Source of the DNA: Chlamydiia bacterium
GTDB taxonomy: Bacteria; Chlamydiota; Chlamydiia; Chlamydiales; Parachlamydiaceae
Length of the DNA: 36,504 nt
Direction of reading: 5' to 3'
Assembly: GCA_020440465.1 (NCBI GenBank)
Contig: JAGROB010000004.1
Span: 1 to 36,504, forward strand
Shown: positions 1 to 7,665 of the stretch, piece after piece
How the letters are laid out: each line of letters starts with the position of its first letter
How positions within the stretch are numbered: the stretch's first letter is position 1
Program-made: the position numbers and the translations under genes
The notes under the pieces: generated by a model
What the model was told of the DNA's origin: nothing
Databases searched by the model: none
What the model saw: only the letters and a program-made list of their open reading frames with translations

Positions 1-368
1 ACAAGCGTCGGCCTCATCTCTTGGACAAGCTTTGCGGTGAAAAAATCAAGCGGCATTAAAAAGGCCCGATCAGCCTCCAAACACCCTTTTTCAACTTCAT
101 TTAAACCTGTTTTTGTAGTGGTGGTAAAAACAATGAAGGCTTCGGGCTTTTCATCTCTTAGCCGTTTGACTAACGGGATCACGGCCTTTGCCTCCCCAAC
201 GGAAACGGCATGAACCCAGATACGCTCCGGTTTATCGCTTCTTAATTCGGGCGCTTTTAACCCTAGTCGCTCTTTAAGTGAGCTTCTCGCCTTCTTTTGA
301 AAAAGACGGGGCAGCATTAAAAACAAAGCCAAAAACAAAGAAATATTATAAAAAAATCTAAGCAGCAT
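1..368 (-). CDS. waaA: 3-deoxy-D-manno-octulosonic acid (Kdo) transferase WaaA, N-terminal part (runs off window)
   Basis: Translating the minus strand from an ATG at 366-368 gives an open frame of about 122 codons that leaves the window without a stop. After a hydrophobic N-terminal anchor (about residues 5-20, FFYNISLFLALFLMLP) come WVHAVSVGEAKAVIPLVKRL, then TTTTKTG and FLMPLDF. These are hallmark segments of the GT30 Kdo transferase family, which adds Kdo to lipid A at the cytoplasmic face of the inner membrane. Chlamydial WaaA enzymes are known to be multifunctional; nothing here shows how many Kdo residues this one adds. The gene is divergent from kdsB, which makes its CMP-Kdo donor. 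Only the acceptor-side N-terminal domain is visible. Confidence 0.9.
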   Translation of the reverse strand, partial: MLLRFFYNISLFLALFLMLPRLFQKKARSSLKERLGLKAPELRSDKPERIWVHAVSVGEAKAVIPLVKRLRDEKPEAFIVFTTTTKTGLNEVEKGCLEADRAFLMPLDFFTAKLVQEMRPTL

Positions 369-375
369 CGACACT

Positions 376-405
376 ATTGTAAAGGGTTGCTTTAAAAGTG
401 TCCAA
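376..405 (-). promoter_or_regulatory. Putative sigma66/sigma70-type promoter of waaA
   Basis: Read on the minus strand, TTGGAC (400-405) is followed 18 bases later by TACAAT (376-381), which matches five of six bases of TATAAT. The predicted transcription start lies only a few bases upstream of the waaA ATG, so the leader would be very short. The box overlaps the GTG at 398, which argues that kdsB starts further in. Inferred from sequence only. Confidence 0.45.
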
Positions 406-427
406 TCGTTTAACCTTTTTCGTTGTT

Positions 428-1156
428 ATGAACATAAAATCTGTCGGGATTATCCCGGCTCGCTACAATAGCACCCGGTTTCCGGCCAAGCTTTTGGCCT
501 TAATCCACGGGACCACCCTCCTCCAAAGAACGTATGAAAAAGCGGCCCAAGCGACCCTTTTAAAAGAAATCATTGTCGCTACAGACGATGAAAGAATTTT
601 TAATCATGTGCTTTCATTCGGAGGAAAGGCGGTCATGACCCCGAAAGATTGTCAGAACGGCACTGAACGGGTTGCCATCGCGGCAAAATCCATGCCCGAT
701 GTCGATATCGTCGTCAACATCCAGGGAGATGAGCCGCTCATCGATCCCAAAGCGATCGACTTATCGGTTCAGGCGTTAATTGACCATCCCGACAGGGTTG
801 CGGCCACACTGGCCTGTCCCCTTATGCCCGATGAATGGGAGGCTTCTTCCGTCGTCAAGTGCGTTTTTTCAAAGAGTGGACAGGCGCTATACTTCAGCCG
901 TAGTTTAATCCCCGGCTCAAAAGGGGAGAAAAAAGGGCCGTACTACAAGCATATCGGCTTATACGCTTACCGCGCCGATTTTCTTCCGACCTATTTATCG
1001 CTGCCCGAAACACCGCTGATGCTGGCAGAAGACTTAGAACAATTAAAAATTTTAGAACACGGCTTCAGCCTTCATGTGACAAGTGTCGAAAGTCCTTCTT
1101 TGGGGGTGGATGTGCCGGATGATATTAAAAAGGTAGAACAATACTTATGTCAGTAA
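428..1156 (+). CDS. kdsB: 3-deoxy-manno-octulosonate cytidylyltransferase (CMP-Kdo synthetase)
   Basis: KdsB activates Kdo with CTP to give CMP-Kdo, the donor for WaaA in LPS inner-core assembly. The 242-residue protein starts with the nucleotidyltransferase motif VGIIPARYNSTRFPAKLL. It also shows EIIVATDDERI, the metal/CTP-binding VVNIQGDEPLI, and the C-terminal GVDVPDDIKKVE. Length is normal for the family (about 245-255). An upstream in-frame GTG at 398 would add ten residues, but the family begins right before the IPARY motif and the GTG lies in the waaA promoter, so ATG 428 is preferred. No clear Shine-Dalgarno is visible. The 3' end overlaps pyrG by 10 bases. pyrG makes CTP, the co-substrate, so the pairing makes metabolic sense and matches the C. 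trachomatis order. Confidence 0.93.
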   Translation: MNIKSVGIIPARYNSTRFPAKLLALIHGTTLLQRTYEKAAQATLLKEIIVATDDERIFNHVLSFGGKAVMTPKDCQNGTERVAIAAKSMPDVDIVVNIQGDEPLIDPKAIDLSVQALIDHPDRVAATLACPLMPDEWEASSVVKCVFSKSGQALYFSRSLIPGSKGEKKGPYYKHIGLYAYRADFLPTYLSLPETPLMLAEDLEQLKILEHGFSLHVTSVESPSLGVDVPDDIKKVEQYLCQ

Positions 1157-2760
1157 AATATATTTTTATTACCGGGGGCGTCTGCTCCAGCTTAGGAAAA
1201 GGGCTTACTGCCGCCGTGATCGGGCTTTTGCTCGAAAAAAAGGGGCTTAAAGTTTCTATGCTTAAACTTGATCCCTACCTTAACGTCGATCCGGGCACCA
1301 TGAGCCCCTATCAGCACGGAGAAGTCTATGTTACCGACGATGGCGCAGAGACGGACCTTGACTTAGGCCACTACCACCGATTTACCGACTCCCCGCTCAC
1401 CCGCATTTCCAGCACAACATCGGGACAGCTTTACCACGAAGTGATTAAAAGAGAGAGGCGCGGAGACTATCTGGGCAACACCGTCCAGGTTATTCCCCAC
1501 ATCACGGACGAAGTGAAAGCGCGTATTGTCGCTTGCGGCAAGCAAGACCCCCATACCAATGTCGTCATCGCCGAAGTAGGCGGCACCGTGGGAGATATCG
1601 AATCATATCCCTTCTTAGAGGCGATAAGACAGTTTCGCTACGAGCATGATAACGATTGCGTCAACATCCACTTAACGTATGTTCCATACCTAAAAGCTGC
1701 GGGCGAGGTGAAAACCAAGCCAACTCAGCAGTCCGTTCAGCTTTTAAGAGGTATCGGGATCACACCCGATCTGATTATCTGCCGCTCGGAAGAGCATTTG
1801 GATGAAGATGTAAAACAAAAAATCAGCCTCTTTTGCAACGTATCCAAAGACGGCGTGATTGAAGCGACCGATGTCGATTATATCTACGAGATGCCCCTTA
1901 AGCTGCATGAACAGGGTCTTGATCATAAAATCTGTGAAATTCTTGGATTAAAAGAGCAAAAGGTTGATTTATCCGACTGGCAAAAAATTGTCGACACTCT
2001 TAGAAAGCCGAAGGGCACTGTCACTATCGGCATTGTCGGAAAATATGTGCAGCACCAAGACGCTTACAAATCGGTTTATGAATCCTTAAGACACGCTGCA
2101 ATTGCAAACGGCTACGATCTGGAAGTAAAATACTTTGAAGCCGATAAACTGTTAGATCACGGCACCATCGAAGAAAACATCTCAGGCTGCGACGGTTACT
2201 TAGTTCCCGGAGGATTCGGCGAAAGGGGCTGGTTAGGTAAGATCATGACAGCCAAGCATTGCCGAGAAAAGCAAATCCCTTACTTCGGCATCTGCTTGGG
2301 GATGCAGGTTTTGGCCACCGAATTTGCCCGCCACGTCTGCGGCATGGATGGAGCCAATACGACAGAGATCGACCCTTACACGAAATATCCGATTATCTCC
2401 CTTCTTTCGGAACAAAAAGACGTTCAGGATGTAGGCGGTACCATGCGTCTCGGGGCTTTCCCGTGCCGTTTAAAAAAGGGATCGAAAGCTCACCAAGCTT
2501 ACGGGCAAGATGTGATCTCCGAAAGACATCGCCACCGTTATGAGTTCAACAACGAATTTCTTCCCCTGTTAGAGGAAAAAGGGTTTGAAGTCACGGGAAG
2601 ACTCGATGGCGGAAACTTGTGTGAAATCGCGGAAGTTAAAGGACACCCCTGGATGCTTGGCGCCCAGTTCCATCCGGAATTCTTGTCGAAACCGACCGAC
2701 CCCCATCCTCTATTCTGCTCTTTTGTTAAAGCGGCGATTCAGCATAAAGAGGGCAAGTGA
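1147..2760 (+). CDS. pyrG: CTP synthase
   Basis: PyrG converts UTP to CTP using ATP and glutamine-derived ammonia in the cytoplasm. The 537-residue protein has the two expected domains. The N-terminal amidoligase domain (about 1-270) carries GGVCSSLGKGLTAA (the usual second V is C here), LDPYLNVDPGTMSP and the HGEVYVTDDGAETDLDLGHY segment. The C-terminal class I glutamine amidotransferase domain (about 290-530) has the oxyanion strand VPGGFGERG, nucleophile GICLGMQ and the HPE triad segment near the end. Length is typical. It overlaps kdsB by 10 bases and yqgF by 4 bases, so translation is probably coupled through the run. Confidence 0.97.
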   Translation: MSVKYIFITGGVCSSLGKGLTAAVIGLLLEKKGLKVSMLKLDPYLNVDPGTMSPYQHGEVYVTDDGAETDLDLGHYHRFTDSPLTRISSTTSGQLYHEVIKRERRGDYLGNTVQVIPHITDEVKARIVACGKQDPHTNVVIAEVGGTVGDIESYPFLEAIRQFRYEHDNDCVNIHLTYVPYLKAAGEVKTKPTQQSVQLLRGIGITPDLIICRSEEHLDEDVKQKISLFCNVSKDGVIEATDVDYIYEMPLKLHEQGLDHKICEILGLKEQKVDLSDWQKIVDTLRKPKGTVTIGIVGKYVQHQDAYKSVYESLRHAAIANGYDLEVKYFEADKLLDHGTIEENISGCDGYLVPGGFGERGWLGKIMTAKHCREKQIPYFGICLGMQVLATEFARHVCGMDGANTTEIDPYTKYPIISLLSEQKDVQDVGGTMRLGAFPCRLKKGSKAHQAYGQDVISERHRHRYEFNNEFLPLLEEKGFEVTGRLDGGNLCEIAEVKGHPWMLGAQFHPEFLSKPTDPHPLFCSFVKAAIQHKEGK

Positions 2761-3197
2761 AAACCCGCATCGTAGGTATCGACTGGGGAGTTAAACGGAT
2801 CGGCATTGCGCTATCCGACGAGACGAAAATGCTCGCCACTCCCCAACCTACGATTATAGGTGAAAAGAAAGCGGCCGATACGGTGAAAAAAGTATTGGCC
2901 GCCCTTCAAGCCCATGCCAAAGACTACGGCTATCAAATCGAAAAGATCGTGGTCGGCATGCCCCTGATGCTCAGCGGCAAATCGGGACTTTTAGCTGACG
3001 AGGTCTCCCATTTCATCAAGCTGTTGAAAGAGCATACCGATATTGAAATCGTCGCCTGGGACGAAAGACTAACCACCTCCATGGCAGAAAAGAGCTTAAA
3101 AGAAAGCTCCCTCTCCCGAAAAAAGCGCTCTAAAGTAGTCGATTCCGTCGCTGCGATCATCATTCTCCAAAGCTACCTCGATTTTCTCGGTGGTTAA
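2757..3197 (+). CDS. yqgF: YqgF/RuvX family RNase H-fold nuclease (putative pre-16S rRNA processing enzyme)
   Basis: This 146-residue protein has the full YqgF signature: GIDWGVKRIGIALSD at the N-terminus, VVGMPLMLSG, WDERLTTSMAEK and the terminal VDSVAAIIILQSYL. The acidic residues of these motifs (D9, the E of WDER, D of VDSVAA) form the RNase H-like active site. E. coli YqgF takes part in 16S rRNA 5' maturation, and the family was earlier annotated as a Holliday junction resolvase. The start is GTG at 2757, inside a GTGA overlap with the pyrG stop. zwf follows after 29 bases. The order pyrG-yqgF-zwf is as in C. trachomatis. Confidence 0.92.
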   Translation: MKTRIVGIDWGVKRIGIALSDETKMLATPQPTIIGEKKAADTVKKVLAALQAHAKDYGYQIEKIVVGMPLMLSGKSGLLADEVSHFIKLLKEHTDIEIVAWDERLTTSMAEKSLKESSLSRKKRSKVVDSVAAIIILQSYLDFLGG

Positions 3198-3226
3198 AAA
3201 ATCGCACGCGCTTTATTCTCGCTTGC

Positions 3227-4729
3227 ATGAGCCAATTACAAGACAAAACTCCCAGTCCCTGCGTCATGGTTATCTTTGGCGCGACGGGCGATCTGACGCA
3301 CCGAAAATTAGTTCCTGCACTGTATAATCTGAATAAGGACGGGCTTTTACCGGGCCACTTTGCCTGTGTCGGGTTTGCAAGGCGCGACAAAAGCAACAGC
3401 GACTTTCGCGACGAAATGAAAGAGGGGGTGGAAAAATACTCCCGCAACAAGCCCATTGATCCGGACCTCTGGGATAGCTTTTCGGAACACTTATTTTATC
3501 ACCGCTCGGAGTTTGATAATGACGAGGGGTATGAGTCGCTGAAAAAAAAGCTGGCTGAGCTTGACAACACTTTAGGGACAAAAGGAAACCGCCTTTATTA
3601 TCTTTCGGTCCCCCCCAGCTACTTCCCCCTTATCGTTGAAAAGCTCTCAAAACACGGCCTAATCTACGACAAAGACGACGAAAAAGGGCGATTTTCCAGA
3701 GTGATTGTCGAAAAACCCTTCGGACACGACCTAAAGTCGGCTTTGGATCTACAAAAAGAGCTTTCTCATCATTTGGATGAAAGTCAAATTTACCGTATCG
3801 ACCACTATTTAGGTAAAGAGACGGTTCAAAACTTGCTGGTTTTCCGTTTCACGAACCCGATCTTCGAAGATCTTTGGAATCGAAAGCACATTGATCACGT
3901 CCAGATTACGGTGGCCGAAGAGATCGGCATCGGAACCCGGGGTAAATTCTTTGAAGAAGCCGGGATGCTGCGGGATATCGTCCAGAACCATATGATGCAA
4001 TTAGTTTCCTTAGTCGGTATGGAGCCACCCACTACACTTAAAGCCGACAGCATCCGCAGTGAAAAGACCAAGGTTATCGAAGCATGCCGGCCGATCCCCT
4101 TAGATAACTTGCACGATTCGATTGTCCGGGGGCAATACGACAAGGGGTTTGTCGACGGAGAAGCCGTTAAAGGCTATCGTGAAGAAGACAATGTCGATCC
4201 GAAATCAAAAGTAGAAACCTTTATAGCACTTAAACTCTTTATCGATAACTGGCGCTGGGCGGGGGTTCCTTTTTATTTACGTGCCGGAAAGCGGCTTCCC
4301 AAAAGAACCACGGAAATAGCAATTACATTTAAAGACGCTCCCAAAGTGCTGTATAAATCGAGCATGCCCAATACGCTTGTCATACGGATTCAGCCCGATG
4401 AAGGCATCGCATTAAAAATGAACTGCAAAGTGCCGGGACTAAGTCGTCTGATTCAGCCCGTCAAGATGGACTTTCGGTATGGCACCTACTTCGGCTCCGC
4501 TCCACCGGAAGCGTATGAGCGCCTCATCTGTGATGCGATGGCAGGAGACTCCACCCTTTTTGCCCGTATTGATGAAGTCTTAGCTTCCTGGCGCCTTTAT
4601 GATCCCGTTTTAGAAGCGTGGAAAGAGGATCCCCCGACGAGCTTCCCGAACTATTCAGCTGGCACCTGGGGGCCTAAGTGCGCGGATCGTCTGATCGGGC
4701 AAGATGGACATAGCTGGAGACTTTTATGA
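3227..4729 (+). CDS. zwf: Glucose-6-phosphate 1-dehydrogenase
   Basis: Zwf oxidises glucose 6-phosphate to 6-phosphogluconolactone with reduction of NADP, opening the oxidative pentose phosphate pathway. The 500-residue protein has the Rossmann motif VIFGATGDLTHRKLVPALY near the N-terminus. It also has IVEKPFGHDL and the catalytic signature RIDHYLGKETVQNLL with its His-Tyr-Leu-Gly-Lys core. Further segments are FYLRAGKRLPKRTTEI and the C-terminal GTWGPKCADRLI. Length matches full-length bacterial G6PDH. The last bases overlap the next gene (opcA-like) in ATGA, so the enzyme and its presumed assembly factor are translationally coupled. Confidence 0.97.
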   Translation: MSQLQDKTPSPCVMVIFGATGDLTHRKLVPALYNLNKDGLLPGHFACVGFARRDKSNSDFRDEMKEGVEKYSRNKPIDPDLWDSFSEHLFYHRSEFDNDEGYESLKKKLAELDNTLGTKGNRLYYLSVPPSYFPLIVEKLSKHGLIYDKDDEKGRFSRVIVEKPFGHDLKSALDLQKELSHHLDESQIYRIDHYLGKETVQNLLVFRFTNPIFEDLWNRKHIDHVQITVAEEIGIGTRGKFFEEAGMLRDIVQNHMMQLVSLVGMEPPTTLKADSIRSEKTKVIEACRPIPLDNLHDSIVRGQYDKGFVDGEAVKGYREEDNVDPKSKVETFIALKLFIDNWRWAGVPFYLRAGKRLPKRTTEIAITFKDAPKVLYKSSMPNTLVIRIQPDEGIALKMNCKVPGLSRLIQPVKMDFRYGTYFGSAPPEAYERLICDAMAGDSTLFARIDEVLASWRLYDPVLEAWKEDPPTSFPNYSAGTWGPKCADRLIGQDGHSWRLL

Positions 4730-5676
4730 AACGTCTAAAAGCCTTTAAAGACTTAGAAAAAGAACTCTCCAGCCTCTATGAAACGCAAGGGGATGCCTCT
4801 AGAGCCTCTTTATTCAATGTTTTGGTCTTTACCCCCACCCCCAAAAGAGAGGCCTATTTAAAAGAGTTTACAAACAAGATTGTTGATCGATTCCCCTGCC
4901 GTCTGATTTTTATTAATCAAATCCCGGAGCACGATGTCCCGATGGAAGTGGACGTCGATGTCAAATGCCGCTCAAACGTCTCTTGCGACTACATCGAAAT
5001 TAAAATCGGGATAGAAGATGCGTATAAGTTACCCTATCTTATACTGCCCCATTTAATCCCCGACTTGCCCCTCTATATGCTTTGGGGAGATGATCCCTTA
5101 CTTCAGAACGAGCTTTATAAAACACTTGCCCCTTATGCCTCACGGGTTATTTTTGATTCGATTCATATTAAAAACTTAAGCCAGTTTGCGGCCAAGTTTT
5201 TAGAAGAGTCGCGGCCTAAACTAAGAGACGTCAACTGGACACTTATTTCCGATTGGAGAGAAGTGGTCATGCGGGTATTGGACACCCAGGACAAAAAAGA
5301 GGCTTTAAAAAACGCCGATCGGGTCAAAATTATTTATCAGCAAGAAAGTTCCGTTCAAGCGCGCTTGTTAAAAGCGTGGCTTGTTGAGCATATGAAAGTG
5401 CCCCACGGGATTTTTAATCTGATGCAGCAAGACTGCCAGGAGCTTGAAGGCGATATTTTTGCTCTTGAAGTCACAACCCCGGAAAAAGATCTTTTTGGAT
5501 TTTACCGCCGCGGTGAGCAAGCCCTTGTTCACCTATCCTCTAAAGACGCTTGCGATCTGCCTCAAACGTACCCGCTTGTAAACACACGGCGCGGATTTAG
5601 ATTTTGGCGAGAGCTTTTATTTGAAGAGCCGTCGGGCGAATACCTTGAAGTGTTGGAGTTTATAAGAGATGAGTAG
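4726..5676 (+). CDS. opcA: OpcA-like glucose-6-phosphate dehydrogenase assembly protein
   Basis: The 316-residue protein resembles OpcA, known from cyanobacteria and actinobacteria as a protein needed for assembly or redox activation of Zwf. Three stretches match the family. RASLFNVLVFTPTPKREAY (about 26-44) is like the OpcA RxSxxNLVV strand. FPCRLIFIN follows at about 56-64. The hallmark is LPYLILPHLIPDLPLYMLWG at about 102-121, where family members read L(I/L)xPLLxxDLPVxLWW. Position between zwf and pgl, with 4-base and 8-base overlaps, supports the role. No catalytic motif is expected. A chlamydia-specific shift in function cannot be excluded. Confidence 0.8.
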   Translation: MKRLKAFKDLEKELSSLYETQGDASRASLFNVLVFTPTPKREAYLKEFTNKIVDRFPCRLIFINQIPEHDVPMEVDVDVKCRSNVSCDYIEIKIGIEDAYKLPYLILPHLIPDLPLYMLWGDDPLLQNELYKTLAPYASRVIFDSIHIKNLSQFAAKFLEESRPKLRDVNWTLISDWREVVMRVLDTQDKKEALKNADRVKIIYQQESSVQARLLKAWLVEHMKVPHGIFNLMQQDCQELEGDIFALEVTTPEKDLFGFYRRGEQALVHLSSKDACDLPQTYPLVNTRRGFRFWRELLFEEPSGEYLEVLEFIRDE

Positions 5677-6409
5677 GCCGTTAGAAGAAATTTTAAAAGA
5701 TATCGATGATAGACGATTCATCGCTGTTCCCGGGGATGAAAAAGAGACCGTGGCTTTTGCCGTAGAACGGTGGGTGACAGAAGCTAAGCGGGCGATTAAT
5801 CAATACGGTATCTTTAACTGCGCCTTATCGGGCGGATCGACTCCGAAAAAGATCTATCAAGCACTTTTAAAGCACAAAAAAGAGCTCGACTTTTCAAAAG
5901 TCCGTCTTTATTTTAGCGATGAAAGGTGCGTCCCCCTTAACGATCCCGAAAGTAATTTCCATATGGCATGGAATGCGGGCTTTAAAGAGTTGGTCACAAG
6001 AGATCAAATCTTTCCAGTCTATGACACCGGTGACCCTAAAGAAGACGCTAAGCGCTATAATGAGAAAGTCGATGGAGTCGTCTTCGACTTGATTATGCTG
6101 GGAATGGGAGATGACGGCCATACAGCATCCCTTTTTCCGAAAACTCACGCTTTACAAGCGAAAGGAGAAGACGTTGTCGCCAATTTTTTACCTGAAAAAG
6201 AGGTTTGGCGCATTACGTTTACGTTTGAAGCTATTAACAACGGGCGCCATATCAATTTCTACGTCATGGGAAAAGGGAAATCCGAAACGATTAAAAAGAT
6301 TTTTTTAGGCCCGTACGATCCTACCACTTTTCCCTCTCAAGCAGTTGGAACCCCTTCCAATAAAGCACTTTGGATCCTTGATCAAGAGGCCGCAAGTCTG
6401 CTACAATAA
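5669..6409 (+). CDS. pgl: 6-phosphogluconolactonase
   Basis: Pgl (DevB) hydrolyses 6-phosphogluconolactone, the product of Zwf. The 246-residue protein has the family motifs in order. FNCALSGGSTPKKIYQAL (about 48-65) is the phosphate-binding loop. VRLYFSDERCVPLNDPESN (about 82-100) and MLGMGDDGHTASLFP (about 147-161) follow, with Asp and His of the last being the usual active-site residues. Length is normal for bacterial DevB. The start codon overlaps the opcA-like gene by 8 bases and tsaD starts 5 bases after its stop, so it sits inside the operon. Confidence 0.95.
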   Translation: MSRPLEEILKDIDDRRFIAVPGDEKETVAFAVERWVTEAKRAINQYGIFNCALSGGSTPKKIYQALLKHKKELDFSKVRLYFSDERCVPLNDPESNFHMAWNAGFKELVTRDQIFPVYDTGDPKEDAKRYNEKVDGVVFDLIMLGMGDDGHTASLFPKTHALQAKGEDVVANFLPEKEVWRITFTFEAINNGRHINFYVMGKGKSETIKKIFLGPYDPTTFPSQAVGTPSNKALWILDQEAASLLQ

Positions 6410-6414
6410 ATGCC

Positions 6415-7407
6415 ATGTTTAAAACACTTGGTATAGAAAGTACATGCGACGAAACAGCCGCGTCAGTGGTTCAGGGGGAAAGCGAAATCCTTTCCAACGT
6501 GATCTACTCTCAGATAGCAACCCATAAACCCTGGGGAGGCGTGGTACCCGAAATCGCGAGCCGCCACCATGTCGACAAAATGCTGCCCGTTATTCAGAAG
6601 GCGCTTGAAGACGCTAAAGTAAGCCTGGATGAGATCGATTTGATCGCTGTCGCGAAGGGTCCTGGGCTGATTGGATCCTTACTCGTGGGCATGAATGCCG
6701 CAAAAGGGCTTTCAATGGCCACAGGCATTCCTTTAATTGGTGTTAATCATATCGAGGCCCATCTTTATGCTGCGATGATGACCCAAAAGCCCTTATTCCC
6801 CGCTTTAGGGGTGATCTTATCGGGCGGCCACACCACACTTTTGAAGATCGACGGCCCCGGAAGCTATAGTCTCATCGGTGAAACTGTCGACGATGCGATT
6901 GGAGAAGCCTTCGATAAAGTAGCCAAGATGTTGGAATTGGGTTATCCCGGGGGGCCGGAAGTGGAAAAATTGGCTTTTATGGGTGATTCCTCAACTTTTC
7001 CCTTTAAAGGGGGTAAGGTCAAGACAAATCCTTTGGCGTTTTCTTTTTCGGGTTTAAAGACCGCTGTCAAATATACGCTTGAAAAAGTGGACGCTACCGA
7101 TCAGGTTAAAAGCGATATCGCGGCTTCCTTTCAAAGAGCCGCATTTGAGGACGTGATCGGCAAGTGTGAAAAGGCGCTTAAAGATTTCAGGTTAAAATCG
7201 TGCATCTTTGGCGGAGGGGTGACCAATAGCCGTACTTTAAGAAAAATGTTTACGGAGAGTATGAAACAAGTGCCGCTGTTTTTTCCCGAATTTGAGCTTA
7301 CCTTGGATAATGCCGCCATGATCGCGGGGCTTGGGCACAAGATTTATCAAGAACAGGGCGTTGGTGACGATTGGGGCTTGGAGCCGGAGAGTCGGTTGCC
7401 CATTTAG
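6415..7407 (+). CDS. tsaD: tRNA N6-threonylcarbamoyladenosine transferase TsaD
   Basis: TsaD transfers threonylcarbamoyl from TC-AMP to A37 of ANN-decoding tRNAs, working with TsaB and TsaE in bacteria. The 330-residue protein begins LGIESTCDETAASVV. It contains EIASRHHVDKMLPVI and the metal-binding HIEAHLYA (the HxxxH pair), then LSGGHTTL, GEAFDKVAKML and GYPGGPEVE. The C-terminal region with NAAMIAGLG is also present. All key family segments are intact. It ends the kdsB-to-tsaD run; its neighbours in C. trachomatis are different as far as I recall, so this junction is a rearrangement point. Confidence 0.96.
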   Translation: MFKTLGIESTCDETAASVVQGESEILSNVIYSQIATHKPWGGVVPEIASRHHVDKMLPVIQKALEDAKVSLDEIDLIAVAKGPGLIGSLLVGMNAAKGLSMATGIPLIGVNHIEAHLYAAMMTQKPLFPALGVILSGGHTTLLKIDGPGSYSLIGETVDDAIGEAFDKVAKMLELGYPGGPEVEKLAFMGDSSTFPFKGGKVKTNPLAFSFSGLKTAVKYTLEKVDATDQVKSDIAASFQRAAFEDVIGKCEKALKDFRLKSCIFGGGVTNSRTLRKMFTESMKQVPLFFPEFELTLDNAAMIAGLGHKIYQEQGVGDDWGLEPESRLPI

Positions 7408-7450
7408 GGGTCTCTCAAGACCACTCCCCCCCTTCATCACCACTTTTCCC

Positions 7451-7480
7451 TTGAACAAGAACCCCATTATAACGTACACT
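7451..7480 (+). promoter_or_regulatory. Putative promoter of rpmG-lol genes
   Basis: TTGAAC at 7451-7456 is followed after 18 bases by TACACT at 7475-7480. It lies 26 bases upstream of the rpmG ATG. The same -10 variant (TACACT) occurs in the putative ssb promoter. The interval 7408-7450 contains only a weak hairpin (GGTCT/AGACC, 7410-7423), so tsaD may lack a strong terminator. Confidence 0.45.
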
Positions 7481-7506
7481 GTCACTACTAATTTACGGAG
7501 AATCCT

Positions 7507-7662
7507 ATGGCAAAAAAACGTGAAAACATTAAGATGAAGAGCACTGAGTCTAATTTTTACTACTACACCGAAAAAAATAAGACCAAAACGCCCGAAAGAA
7601 TTGAATTAAAAAAACATGACCCCACGCTTAAGAAGCACGTCGTGTTTAAAGAAACCAAGTAA
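7507..7662 (+). CDS. rpmG: 50S ribosomal protein L33
   Basis: This small 51-codon gene encodes MAKKRENIKMKSTESNFYYY, followed by TEKNKT, TPERIELKKHDPTLKKHVVF and KETK. The basic N-terminus, the FYYYTEKNK segment and the KKHDPTLKKHVVFKE end are characteristic of bacterial L33. It lacks the zinc-binding cysteine pairs, so it is the cysteine-free (C-) paralogue type that does not need zinc. A good Shine-Dalgarno (CGGAGA) lies about 5 bases upstream of the ATG. The next gene starts 3 bases after its stop. rpmG next to lolC/E and lolD is also the C. trachomatis order. Confidence 0.95.
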   Translation: MAKKRENIKMKSTESNFYYYTEKNKTKTPERIELKKHDPTLKKHVVFKETK

Positions 7663-7665
7663 CGT

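Noticed and set aside
398-427. GTG start that would lengthen kdsB by ten residues
   Set aside because: It overlaps the putative waaA promoter, has no ribosome site, and the KdsB family starts just before the IPARYNSTR motif, which fits ATG 428.
7408-7450. GGTCT/AGACC hairpin after tsaD as a terminator
   Set aside because: The stem is only five pairs and is followed by a C-rich tract rather than a T run.
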